Positions 44,901 to 55,369 of a DNA stretch of 64,000 nucleotides are shown here, one piece after another (within the stretch, counting starts at the first letter, position 1; each line of letters starts with the position of its first letter). The translations under genes were made by a program, and so were the position numbers. The notes beneath the pieces are model-generated. The model was not told the DNA's origin. It did no database searches and was given only the letters and a program-made list of their open reading frames with translations. This DNA comes from Trichuris trichiura (lineage: Eukaryota > Nematoda > Enoplea > Trichinellida > Trichuridae): the NCBI GenBank assembly GCA_037903355.1, contig JBAJFE010000035.1, positions 248,001-312,000 of the forward strand. The letters run 5' to 3'.

Positions 44901-47305
44901 CTTTTGCAAAAGAAAATATTTGCATATTTGCAAAAAAAATTTACATTTACATTTACCGAAGCAAATTACGGCTACGATATTTTTAAATTTTTTCGTTTGG
45001 AACTACGCTGCGCACATTGGACCCATGAGCGCAGTTTGGAATTTTGGATTTGCATACGAGCGCGTATTTTAGTTTAGCAATTTACGCGCGTCGTCCGACC
45101 GTCAATTCACCGCATATCGCCTACCGTCAATTAACAATGCGATAACTGAAAAAAAGGAAATTTCAACTTTTGGTTACAGCGAGAAAACCATCTCGCACGC
45201 AGGCATGTGTCTGAGACGCTCCGCTCGCCAAAACAGACCCTTTTAATTTAAAAATAAACATGCGGTTCAGCATGTATGTACCTAATTATCACAAATGACA
45301 GATTCTACAGTAACCCATCGATGCCCGATCGAAGCACGGAGGAACTGCAGAGCTTACTGAGATTGTTTCCCAAAATTAGTACGAATTGTCGGCGCAAACA
45401 AAGCGATAATTTAACGGTTGTTTACGAGGATCAAAGCAAATTATGCAAATTATTTCCTCGTTACACTGATGCGTACCGAACTTCCTTTGCTGCACGAAAT
45501 AAATAGAATGAAATTAAGAGTTCGTTGACTGTCATTTTAGTTAAGAAAAAGTGGTCGAAAAAATGTAGCATCTCTTCTTCCAGGCGCCGAACGTCACCTG
45601 AGGACAATAGTGAGCAACTTAGACGCGTCTCGCAATTGAACATGATACAAAATTCAAAATAAGTGTACCTAACGATCACATACAGTAATTTATACAGTAT
45701 GCACTACTCCAAACTAAGCGAAGTCTTTTTCTAATAAAATAGAGCAAACTATCAGCCTAAACATCATCGAGACCTTAAGCGCTTCTTTAAAAAGCTCGAA
45801 GCAAAAACTACGACATTTGAGCATTATGCTAACAAATGCTCAAAGTTTTTTGGGAGATTTAAATTAACTCGATACATAGCATACGAGAATAGCGTATGAA
45901 AAGAAGTCAGCACAGTTCCTCAATACTTTGCAAACTGGCACACGTGAAAACTAGCGCGCGGGCGAATAGCGACGGCACCAGAAATGAGCAACTAAACGAG
46001 AGCAACTCTAAGCGACGTAAGACGCGATTCAAAATAAACGTACCTAACAATCAGAAATTACAGTATAATACAGTAAGCCAGCAGTGACTGATCGACGCGC
46101 CAAAGGCTTGCAGAGCTAATTAAAGCTTTTTTCCCGAATAAATGGAACAAATTATCGCCTTAAACGTCATTGATAATTTAAATGGCTGTTGAAAAAAGTC
46201 AACCCAAAGATTAAACGATGCTAAAAGCGCAGGAAGCCCATTGGCGACATTGCGGACTTCAACAAACAGCGTAAACTCTAAGGTTACGAGAAGGTTGAGC
46301 ATTAAAAAAAAGAACGGAGCACTTACGTCTTCTTCCCTTGTATTTCTGGCGTACAGCCGCGCGAAGTAGAGGTGCAAAAATCTGACCGGATCGTCCGGCA
46401 TTTCCAAGCATAATTTGATCAATGCTTTCTTCATCAAACCGGCAATGTTATGCTCGCGTAGATAGATGGAGACTATGCTTGATACCGGCTTCTGTGGATC
46501 GTCGTCATCTTCGGAATCACTGCTGAACTGGTACTAAATCACAAAACAAATTACCGCTCTTACGACTGCATATTATCACTTTATTTTGTAAAACACAATA
46601 CTTTCAACATGCTATAAGGCCAACAAACAAGTACACACCAAAGATACAAAAATGCGATTCGCTATTTTACTTTCTTATTAAAACTTCATCGCTATCCACG
46701 CAGTAACTAAATGAATACCGAAAACTTACAGTACGACGACTTGTGCAAATCACTGAATAAAGAACAAAAGTTCAACGACAATATTGATCGCGCGGGAAAA
46801 ATATGGAAAAGTAGAAATATTTTTTAAAAAAAGGTTATTTGAACTGCGCGTCAAACTTGCTAAGAAAGTAATCAATCGATTGCAGCCGTCGTCGTCGTCC
46901 AAAATGAGCAGAGTTCTTGACGCCGAAGGAAAGTGCTTAGAAAAGCAACAACAATCCCGCATCGAAGCACTTCCGAGCGCGTTTAATTTTCAATCAATTC
47001 AAAAATCGCCTCTATCTAATTAGCACTCGGAGAAACAATATTAGGCTAATCATAAAAAAGAATTTGCATTTCGCTATGCTTCGCTCAATGAAGTCAATAT
47101 CTGTACGACCTAAGCGAGCAAGGAGACAAGATGCTGCTCCGCAAAGTCAACAAAACTACTTGAACAGAAAATTATGAGCATTCTACAATAAGACAATTGA
47201 AAAACTATGCAAAGCATTTAACAAGGGAAAAATTTTTACCTCGTTCGGAATGTCATCCGCTGCAGCGGAGTCCGCATCCACGCTTTGGAATGCGTCACTG
47301 TCCAT
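32980..47305 (-). CDS. PRKAR1A: cAMP-dependent protein kinase type I regulatory subunit
   Basis: Nine exons join in phase: 47305-47240, 46533-46327, 38715-38557, 34069-33978, 33925-33718, 33657-33537, 33478-33357, 33300-33219 and 33152-32980, giving 409 residues. Exon 2 has the dimerisation/docking region ([18 protein letters not shown], then [19 protein letters not shown]). Exon 3 has the pseudosubstrate inhibitor site [14 protein letters not shown]. Two cyclic-nucleotide domains follow, with phosphate-binding cassettes [17 protein letters not shown] and [17 protein letters not shown]. The protein holds the catalytic subunit inactive until cAMP binds. The N-terminus ([18 protein letters not shown]...) is acidic and unlike vertebrate RI. 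Introns 2 and 3 total about 12 kb; intron 3 contains a PLE. Confidence 0.96.
35970..38066 (+). pseudogene. PLE reverse transcriptase/GIY-YIG protein, broken
   Basis: The frame reads [24 protein letters not shown], then RT motifs ([47 protein letters not shown] with the catalytic YADD) and a C-terminal GIY-YIG nuclease ([10 protein letters not shown]...SYIGETGNT). One frameshift lies in an A-run near 36938 and one TAA interrupts at 37362, after CDPE. No other lesion was noticed. Confidence 0.93.
38131..38172 (+). ncRNA. Hammerhead-ribozyme-like motif in PLE tail
   Basis: CTGACGA (38135-38141), CGGAAC, loop, GTTCC, GAAA (38160-38163), then GGTA CGG. The variable fourth core base is C here, which hammerheads tolerate. 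CTG before the core can pair with CGG using one U-G. Confidence 0.7.
40771..40968 (-). CDS. Candidate alternative first exon of PKA-R
   Basis: An ATG at 40968 opens 66 codons ([20 protein letters not shown], then a Ser/Thr/Gln-rich tail) ending at a GTAAAA donor in phase 0. Both the upstream docking exon and the downstream pseudosubstrate exon (38715) also break at phase 0, so this exon can splice onto 38715 to give a 384-residue isoform without the docking domain. A TATA-like box lies 56 bp upstream. The start MGN suggests myristoylation, but Arg at residue 6 does not fit the usual N-myristoyltransferase motif. Alternative: a chance open frame in GC-richer DNA. Confidence 0.55.
41023..41045 (-). 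promoter_or_regulatory. Candidate internal promoter: TATA box and E-box/CRE palindrome
   Basis: On minus, CGTCACGTGACG (41045-41034) combines a CACGTG E-box with two CRE half-sites, and runs directly into GTATATATATAC (41034-41023). The TATA-like run sits about 56 bp upstream of the alternative ATG at 40968, fitting a start site near 40990-41000. Function is inferred from placement. Confidence 0.5.
41046..46326. other. PKA-R intron 2, GC-richer part and unknown DNA
   Basis: Several long open frames overlap on both strands at 41.2-42.7 kb, but no domain, splice pattern or codon bias singles one out; their length is likely due to higher GC. A small inverted repeat (aattgtgaatgaaat) lies at 44105-44151. 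Confidence 0.4.
45605..46195. repeat. Diverged direct repeat in PKA-R intron
   Basis: The segments 45605-45790 and 45985-46195 share ordered blocks: gagcaactta/gagcaactcta, ttcaaaataa-gtacctaac-atca, tacagta, and gagcaaactatc-gcctaaac-tcat. They are separated by about 200 bp and lie just beyond the docking exon (46327). Confidence 0.65.
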
Positions 47306-49461
47306 TCATAACCTGAAAGTCAAAATAGTGACTTCTCGTTGAAAATGATGCTTTGACAACGCGACATACACTCAGCGGCGGCAAAGAGTTCCAATCGAAC
47401 AGCTCCGATAAAGACGACTTAATGAAATGTCACCAGATTTTAGTGACTTTACTAAGATAGCGTGATAAGATACTGAGAACAAACAACGCTGCATTTATTC
47501 AACCTTATGCCATAGTTTACTACAACAGGCTGGACTAGAGCTAATGCTATAATAAGAATCCGCGTAACAGCTGATCAAACGTTACACTTATCGTTTCAAG
47601 AAGAAAGTGCAATCACTACTTTCTCATTGCGTTTAATGCATGCGCATTCTGCGAAGAACAGAAGGGACGCCTGAAAACAACCGCAAAAGCAGCATTTCAA
47701 GACGGCTCTGTCACTCCGGCAATTCGACCCGAAGGAAATGTTAGTTTCAAAGCATTGATTCAACAATAAACGCCGTGTGCCTAGCCGGAGAAGCAAGTCT
47801 ACCTTTTCGTGCGAAGCGCAAAAGACGAGTCCGCCTACAAGAGCAGCAGAAATTTAACCTCAAATTGCCATTGTCCGAAAAAATTTTGAAATCATTCCAA
47901 AATCATCTAGCTTTCAGGGCAAAGCTAAACGCTGGAAGATCTTTGCATCACGTCCAAACGACTTGTTGACAATTCTACAGTACTTTAATGAACATGCCTA
48001 TGATTAACAGGTACGTAAACTAGCTACTATCGCTTTCTGCATCGCAGACGTATAATTTTCGATAGCAAACTGGATTTTGCTCCATAAATGAAATTGACCT
48101 AACAACGAGCAGCGTAAAAATTAGCGAAACGTAAATTTATGTCGAAATCGCTGATTATTTTTTGGCAAATAAATTTGTTTTCGCAGTTTTCCTTGCGAGA
48201 AGTTGAGCAGGAATGAATAAATAAAACTTTTGCGCCATCCAATGATTAGATTAGCTTCAACCGGCAACCCAGAACGACTTTTCGGCAAACTGCTCTTGAC
48301 TTTGAAGTCAAATATACCTAAATTTCGATTTTTAAATTTTGAACCGCGTGCACTTGTAAGGCAAAAAATATTGCCAGTGATTCTCTTTCCGATGAAGTTT
48401 GTATCGCTCATTTGCTCTCAAACAATACAGTAATCCTGGAAACAGTCAGGTTTGCTCTTCTCGTGCATATACAAAAACTCAACACGGATTATTCATTTTT
48501 TCGCACGTTATTTATGAGAAATGCGTGCTTGCTTTCCGTTGGACTTGTTGCCATCCTGTTCTGTTTATACTTATGAGCACGCCGGGTATCCTGTTTTGCG
48601 CTTAGCTAAGCTTAGGCAAAAATATATGCTTTCTGTGTATGTTTAGGCTTAGATAAGATCAGAGCATGATGGCCGGCAAAGTAACAAAACAATGATGGGT
48701 TGCTTGACAGCAGAGTAGAACAAACCTGATTATCGTTAATGTACTGTACTCTTGCAGACAAGGAGAGAAAAAGACTTTTCTGATGAATTGAGAGTCCGAA
48801 ACAGCGTCTGATTACGTATTTCTTTCTTCGTGTAAAATTTCATCAACAGCAGAAGCGTATTTTCTTTTCTTAGACGAATTAATGCCTAAGCACTCACTAC
48901 GCGCTCACAAGTACTTAAGCTTAGCCAGCTTCAGGCGCGCTGTGACTTCCACGTTGTATTATCGCATCTGAAAATGCCACTTACGATGCAAAGAGCTGCT
49001 TACACAACAAAGAGAGTATATTTATCTGACCCCACGATTTTACCGTAAACCTTTTGTGATGCATAGGCTCAATGAGTTCTCGGTGCGGCTCGCAATCAGC
49101 CTGTTTCAACGCTAAGTAGGCATAAACCCTATACCAGCAGTTTTCTCTTAATCATCACATTCGATAATATTTCGTCGGTAATTGCGATTATCACATGATT
49201 CACAATTAAGACGTGTATCCGCGCAACTCCGTAATCCAGAGCTGTCTGGGCATTAGAAAGTTTACTGCAGCGCGACACCAACGCTCTGTATCAAATCGCG
49301 TTGTGTTTAAACGCTGTACATGCCAATTTAAAGCCTTGCATTCTTTATTTACCTGCGCATCATTATACTGTAACTAAAGTTTGATTGAAGTCTTTCGTTT
49401 GGGCGGTGAGCATGCGCGTCTCCTGGATGTGCTCTTGTGTGTACAGTCTATCTATGGACTG
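47306..49461. other. Region upstream of PKA-R
   Basis: This should contain the main PKA-R promoter. Short frames such as 47775-47969 (+) and 47596-47796 (-, Cys-rich) show no family match. It includes one copy of a dispersed foldback repeat at 48.4 kb. Confidence 0.4.
48421..48755. repeat. Dispersed foldback repeat, copy 1
   Basis: It begins acaatacagtaatcctg, as does the copy at 56427, and ends with the inverted form (aacctgattatcgttaatgtactgt). Inside are inverted pieces around atcctgttctgt and gcttag/taagcc. It looks like a non-coding MITE-type element. Confidence 0.5.
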
Positions 49462-49468
49462 TATAAAA
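49462..49468 (+). promoter_or_regulatory. TATA box before an untranslated exon
   Basis: TATAAAA is followed 34 bp later by a strong donor (GTAAGT at 49503). A non-coding first exon ending at 49502 is possible, with an acceptor at 49900 upstream of the frame at 50052. Confidence 0.35.
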
Positions 49469-50051
49469 ACAGCCAGGGGACGCGCAAGTCAGCCGACGGG
49501 GGGTAAGTACGCCATTGTTAATTCGCTTCAGTTGAATGATTCATCAAAAGAGCTTTAAGCAACTTTTAAGATAAGCGCTTTAAGTACGGATAATTTATTA
49601 AATGTGCATCTTGATATGAATGGAAATTATGAATTAATGGAAATTCAGCGAGCATAGGCAGTGTTTATCCCAGTTTCATTTTCAAAGCAAACCAACTTTG
49701 ACAGACGTCATAGAAGGAGTTGGAGCGTCTAGTAAGCTAGTCTGACAGTTGAGCAGAAGGATTCCTCGTCTGTAGCTTTATGACATGGTAGTTTCCGCAA
49801 AGTGTAAGCGGGTTTCTGTGCTGGCAGTCAAAACAGCCCAAAACACCTTCGTTATACCGTGAACAGCTATTGTGCGTTACACCATGTTCTTAACTTGCAG
49901 GTTTTGCGGGATGTGTTACGCAAACGAGTAAGGTTTGCGACAGCCCATCGAAGCTACAGGTCCGTCGGTACCTTCGTAGCTTTAAGATAAAAAGCATTTC
50001 GAAGACAACTAGTGATGTGGCGGCCCCATTACAAGTGCTTGGTAAAAGATA

Positions 50052-50438
50052 ATGGGCAGCAAAAAACTGGACGGAATTCTGAATGTGTTACGTGAAGGTG
50101 GTTCTTCACGCGAGAGGGTCGCTCTTGTCAACTTGTATTGCTACACTTGTGACTGTTGTGTATTGAGTATGACTCTTTCGCAAGCGCTTATGTCACGCCC
50201 CTGTATATCATCTTACTGTCAGTTGATGAGTGACTCGCATACTTTTTCCGGAAGTATTCGCTCGAATAAACGTTCCAAGATTACTACGACAGGTCCGCAT
50301 GTACCTCACAAACATGACAGTGACCTGAATATTCGTGCTTACATCGCGTCTAAGGAATTCGAGGCAGCACAGAGACGTAAGGACCAGAAGGTGGATGCTG
50401 AAATAAAAACCAAGACTAAGAAACACGGTACTGCATAA
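50052..50438 (+). CDS. Hypothetical protein, weak support
   Basis: The frame encodes 128 residues starting MGSKKLDGILNVLREGGSS and ending in a charged tail (EFEAAQRRKDQKVDAEIKTK). A TATA box, donor and acceptor lie upstream (49462, 49503, 49900). I recognise no domain. The Cys-rich middle (YCYTCDCC) could be intronic. It may also be part of an unrecognised repeat. Confidence 0.3.
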   Translation: MGSKKLDGILNVLREGGSSRERVALVNLYCYTCDCCVLSMTLSQALMSRPCISSYCQLMSDSHTFSGSIRSNKRSKITTTGPHVPHKHDSDLNIRAYIASKEFEAAQRRKDQKVDAEIKTKTKKHGTA

Positions 50439-50869
50439 GCAAACTTCTTCGACGTCGTAGAAACCAACAATAAGTGTCATCATACGCTACGTCACGACAG
50501 AGTGCCCCCCAAGAAATGTGTCGATCACTTCAACGGCGGTAGTTTCTGCTACAGCCTTTAATGGCCAGCTTTACACACCAATGTAACGACATGGCGACCA
50601 TACCGGCTGGAACAGCGTCGAAAACACTGAAATCTCTAACAAATGAATGCTATTGTCACCGCTATTATGAAAAAGCGTTCCCTGTCTTGCCGCCGATGCA
50701 GTTATTAACATTTCGAAAGTTCTCATCAAAGTTCGTCTGCAATGTATTGTACGTTGCCTAATAAACTGCTCGTCTGTCATTCGACAGAACAGTTTTTCTA
50801 TATAATTACTGGTACTAAATACATAGCAAAAAAGGGAAAACCCCGAAAGATCGTGGATGAAAGAATGAA

Positions 50870-50899
50870 ATAATAATAATAATGATAATAATAATAATA
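50870..50899. repeat. (AAT)n microsatellite at PLE left edge
   Basis: Imperfect AAT/GAT units directly abut the left end of the PLE at 50900; a longer AAT run abuts the right end. Confidence 0.9.
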
Positions 50900-50970
50900 T
50901 CATTTTTTGGCTTCCCTTTTGTACGGATTTTCTCTGTCCCGTTGAAAAAAAAACTTTTATTAATAATAAA

Positions 50971-51016
50971 CTGTCCGTAGCTTTCGGATTCGAACTTGAC
51001 CCGTCATCAGCGGTCT
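50971..51016 (-). ncRNA. Hammerhead-ribozyme-like motif, 3' end of PLE B
   Basis: On minus, CTGATGA (51010-51004), CGGGTC, loop aagttc, GAATCCG, GAAA (50985-50982), GCTA, CGG. Stem II has one mismatch relative to the other arm. Confidence 0.7.
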
Positions 51017-51146
51017 AAAGATTGACGTATGAATAAAGTGCACTAGTAACGTGCAAGGTGTATAGCTGTTTAAAGGTCAGTGTTTTAAAGTGGCCCTTGT
51101 AGTTCTTTTCTTTGTCTGTCAGCAGTTCGAGCGGGTGTATCCAATT

Positions 51147-53222
51147 TTAGTTGAGCGAGCAACAATTCGAGCGGGTTACAATATTCGTCCATATTTCATT
51201 TATTTCCTCTCCTTTATCTCGGTTATAGGTTGTGTTGTTTCTAATATACAGAGCTTCCTTAATTTTTCGTAAGCGTACATTGCTCTCATAGAATAAAACT
51301 TTTGTGCCAAGGCTTAAATTGCAATGTGATGCGTGTTCCACGACAGCCGAGGCTAGTATTGCCTTCTCCATGGTGATCCTTGGGTCTGATATTGGTCTTC
51401 CACGTTGTCTTGTGTGGTTGTTGCAGTTGCCGAGAATGTTTTTTGCGTTGTTATAAGTGGTTAACCCCTTTATGTGTTCATTGAATCTGTGTTCGAGGGT
51501 GTTACTCGTTTCCCCAATGTACACTCCTGAACAGGGACATTCGATTGCGTAGACTAATCCTGTCCTTTTGTTTTTTGGGATTTTCGTTTTGTCCTTCCGG
51601 AGAATTGTCCTGAGGTTGAGGAAGTCTTTGAAAAAGACTCGGAACCCTAACCGTTTTCCTAACTGGACAATCTTTTCTCCTAGTCCTGCCACATAGGGGA
51701 TAACTAAGCGTATATCAAGCAAATTACTTAGTTGCCGTGATTCCTGGTTGCGCAGCTTTTGCTTGAATACTTGGTCAATAAAAGATTTCGGGTAGTCATT
51801 TTTGTAGAATGTTTTTCTAATGTAGTTGAATTCCGATCGGAGAAATTCTGGATCACATAAATTGATTGCTCTGTTAATCATTCCCGAGAGGATTCCGCGC
51901 ATTACTGAGCGTGGATGGTGCGATGAGAAATTAAGATATTGGTCAGTGTGTGTTGGTTTTCTGTAAACTCTGGTTTTTAGTCCTTGATTAGTGCGAATAA
52001 TCAGTGTGTCAAGGAAGGGGAGGGTTCGGTTTGATTCTTTCTCCATTGTAAAAACGATTTGATTGGGGCATACGCTGTTAAGAAATTCTAGAAACTGTTC
52101 TTCCTTTCCATTTTTGATAATTACGAAGATGTCATCTACGTATCTTTTGAATAGTCGTGGGGCTATTTGCCTATCTACCGTTTTCAACATTTGCCTTTCA
52201 AAACTCTCCATGAATATTTCGGCCGGGATAGGAGATAGTGGGTTGCCCATAGGGACACCGTTAGATTGTTTGTAGAACTTATTATCAAACATGAAGTAAA
52301 TTGCTTTCTTGCATACAGAATGATACCAACTTGACAATGTGGAAAGGATTTAACTTGGTTCTGGTGAACAAATTTGTGTCTGTATTGAGGAGATTGTATA
52401 GTGTATCGAGAGTTTTCGAAATCGGAATGCTAGGGAATAAATCTTTTACATCGTAGCTAACTAAGATTTCGTCCGGTTCTAGATGGTATTTTCGTATTTC
52501 GTTGACGAAGGTGTTACTATTTTTAACGAAGGACGGTTCTTTGCCAGTTAGTGGTTTGATCACCTTTTTCAAATATCGGCTGAGCTCACTTGTGGTGCTG
52601 TTAATTGTGGAAACTATTGGTCTTAGTGGGACCTCCGGTTTGTGCACTTTAGGCAGGCCGTAGAGCTGAGGGGGTCTGTAATTTGATGTGAACCTAAGAT
52701 GTTTCGCTATCTTGATGATTTCTGGTTCCTTGGTTTCTGTGCCGTATGTGATGAGAAGGGAACGAAGATTCTTCCGTGACAATTCTGTAGGGTCATTGGG
52801 CAAAGGTGTATAACTGTCGGTGTTCAAGATAGTTATCATTTTTTCGTTGTAGGTGGTTCTGTCGAGTAGGACAATTCTATTGCCTTTATCTGCTTTAGTT
52901 ATAATTCTATCAGGCTGCCTTTTAAGTCGATTTAAGCAGTTGACTCATATCGGCTTAAGTTTGGGTGGTGTTGAAGCGGTGATCTAGGATTAACGTAGAT
53001 AAATCCCGCTTGATCTGCGTGGCTTTCTGTGGATCAACTGAAGATAGGCTGTCTTCAACCGAGGCAATGATGTCAAGAAAGGGTGGCTGTTTAGGAGTTG
53101 GTACAAAGTTCAGTCCTTTTCTCAGGATAGTTTTTTCACTTTCGTTTAGAGGTAAGGAGCTGAGATTTATTACCTTTGTGTTTAGGTCTGAACCACTGGT
53201 TCTTTGCGGAGGATTTCTGTAG
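51147..53222 (-). pseudogene. PLE B reverse transcriptase/GIY-YIG protein, broken
   Basis: N-terminal motif [18 protein letters not shown], then [17 protein letters not shown] motifs ([46 protein letters not shown] with catalytic YVDD), and a GIY-YIG nuclease (GLVYAIECPC...VYIGETSNT). Stops occur around 52900-52950 and a one-base frameshift near 52300 separates the palm from the fingers. The last 396 residues (52337-51147) are one open frame. Confidence 0.93.
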
Positions 53223-53470
53223 GAGTTTCGAGTAGTCGTCGGGAATCAACACAACCTACAACCGACATAAAGGAGTGTAAATAAATGAAATATGGACGGA
53301 TATTGTAACCCGCTCGAATTGTTGCTCGCTCAACTAAAATTGGATACACCCGCTCGAACTGCTGACAGACAAAGAGAAAAGAACTACAAGGCCCACTTTA
53401 AAACACGGGCCTTTAAACAGCTATACACCTTGCACGTTACTAGTGCACTTTATTCATACGTCAATCCTTA

Positions 53471-53515
53471 GACCGCTGATGACGGGTCAAGTTCGGACCC
53501 GAAAGCTACGGACAG
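53471..53515 (+). ncRNA. Hammerhead-ribozyme-like motif, inverted arm of PLE B
   Basis: CTGATGA (53476-53482), CGGGTC, loop aagttcg, GACCCG, GAAA (53501-53504), GCTA, CGG. Stem II is perfect and CCG/CGG forms stem I. This is the best-preserved copy in the window. Confidence 0.8.
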
Positions 53516-53620
53516 TTTATTATTAATAAAAGTTTTTTTTCAACGGGACAGAGAAAATCCGTACAAAAAGGAAGCCAAAAAATGAAATTATTTGGTCCCG
53601 TACGAAGACACTACATCTTC

Positions 53621-53744
<124 letters not shown>

Positions 53745-54062
53745 CAGTCAGCAGTAGCTATCTGAAACCTGGTCATCACTAACCTACTTTTAAATTTAAC
53801 CTGAGAATCATTAATGTAGTTGCGTTTTATCACAATCACTTTTAACTTCCGCCAGAACAAATAATAAAATCAAGGCACGCTTATGTTTGACTTAGTAATT
53901 AAACAGTGATAACAGAGTTGTTTGTATAAAGCTGATTATTTTGCAGAAAATGTTTTCCTAACTAAGCTTGTAGAACGTTCTGCATTTAACCTGTTTTAAT
54001 ATTCAACATTTTATGTTGGTACCACGAAATTACAAAGCACTAACGAAGATGAGATAAAGAAA

Positions 54063-55369
54063 CTACATGTACAACTTGATAAGCTCATCGCTGACGGCTG
54101 CAGGTGTCAATATGCCTAGATCGGTGAACAATAAGTTAATGTAACTTGGAGGCGTGTAGTCAATTCTTGGATTTTCCTTCCTTAGGTCATTTCCAGATTT
54201 TAGCAGAGAATTGCGGTACTAAAATTTAAAAAATGTCCTAAATAGAACGCATTCGTCGCTACAATACCTTAAAGCGCAATGGCAGACCTTCTTGGTTTAT
54301 CGGATAAGCCCTTACGAACTTTACACTCTCTGCCAGCACGTAAAACGGTTTGTTCATCGCTTTCGCGCACATAGCGATTGTCAAAGTACCTATCTGAAAA
54401 TAATATCTATCAGTAGTGCTTTAGGGCGCCAAATTCTACCTTATTTATAATTCCACCCGGTTCGACTACCCCTTCGGCACCCACTAGGACAAAGTCAACG
54501 CTTTCCATTATGTACCTGAAAAGAAGCAAGATGAATTTTACAGTACACAAAAACGTAATACGCACCCGACTGCGGAATCTAAAATCACTGTGCAAGGAAT
54601 GTTATGCTTCTCTAAGCTGCTCTTGAATAATTCACCGCTATTGTCCGGGCTCGACTGAGTAACGTAGACGTCGAATGATTTTCCCTCGCTTTTGGCCAGT
54701 ACAAGAGCATTCAAAAGAACTTGACTATTGGCGTGCGTCAGAATTCGCTACAACTTAATAACTTAAGGCTATTTGTAGCGTTTGCGCAGTCGCTTACCGA
54801 ACCGTTTCGAATAAATGGTCGGCTTAGGCACGCGATCTTATAGCGGCTGTCCGCCACGCGATGTAAAAATGTTTTTCCACGCAACAGCAGTACATTCAAA
54901 CAATCGGAGAATATTTGATGCTGCAAAACGATGTGATACCGTTTGCTTTTGCATTTCCAAAAGCTGACTTCTTATGACATTTCAATGAAAGATCCTGATT
55001 ATTAATAGGAAATTTAAATGAGTACTGTAACTGTCGGAAGTTATTCAACTTTGTACATTTTCGCTTCTTATTGTTTACTCACCGGTTGATCAAGACTTGC
55101 AAGGGAAATAAAGCGAAGGAATAGTTCACTAGCCGACGAAATTGTAATGTAAGAGCAGTCTGTATCCAGCATAGCTTCAATGGCCTTTTTCAGTTCGTTG
55201 CTTAAGCCGATCAACGTTGTCGCTTAAAGGAATTTTTTACTCGATGTACGTTATTCTCGTTGTATACCGTTGCTTCTCTTCAAGCATTCGTACAGTGTTT
55301 CAATACTGGCAACAGACGCCGAACCCGCCTTGTCTCGCTTGAGAATGTTTGCAAAGTAGGCTTGCACTT
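54063..55369 (-). CDS. EIF2B1: Translation initiation factor eIF2B subunit alpha, 5' incomplete
   Basis: Seven exons join in phase: 55369-55268, 55222-55083, 54920-54798, 54747-54566, 54515-54440, 54393-54268 and 54218-54063, about 301 residues against 305 in human. Diagnostic segments are [71 protein letters not shown] and the C-terminus [18 protein letters not shown]. The protein is a regulatory subunit of the guanine-nucleotide exchange factor for eIF2 and senses phosphorylated eIF2 in the cytosol. Only a very short first exon is missing; ATGAGCTATAAAAG/GTAAGG near 55410 looks tempting but its phase does not fit. Confidence 0.95.

Larger units (their letters stand above)
50900..53620 (-). 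mobile_element. Penelope-like element, copy B, with inverted terminal copies
   Basis: A minus-strand RT/GIY-YIG frame is bounded by inverted repeats of about 340 bp (50900-51241 and 53248-53584). The right arm is an inverted copy of the element's 3' end, including the last codons (EIWTDIVTRSNCCSLN). Both arms carry a hammerhead core. The outer right end (gtcccgtacgaagac...atcttc) matches the ends of the palindromic elements. AAT microsatellites flank both sides, so the target duplication cannot be measured. Confidence 0.92.
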
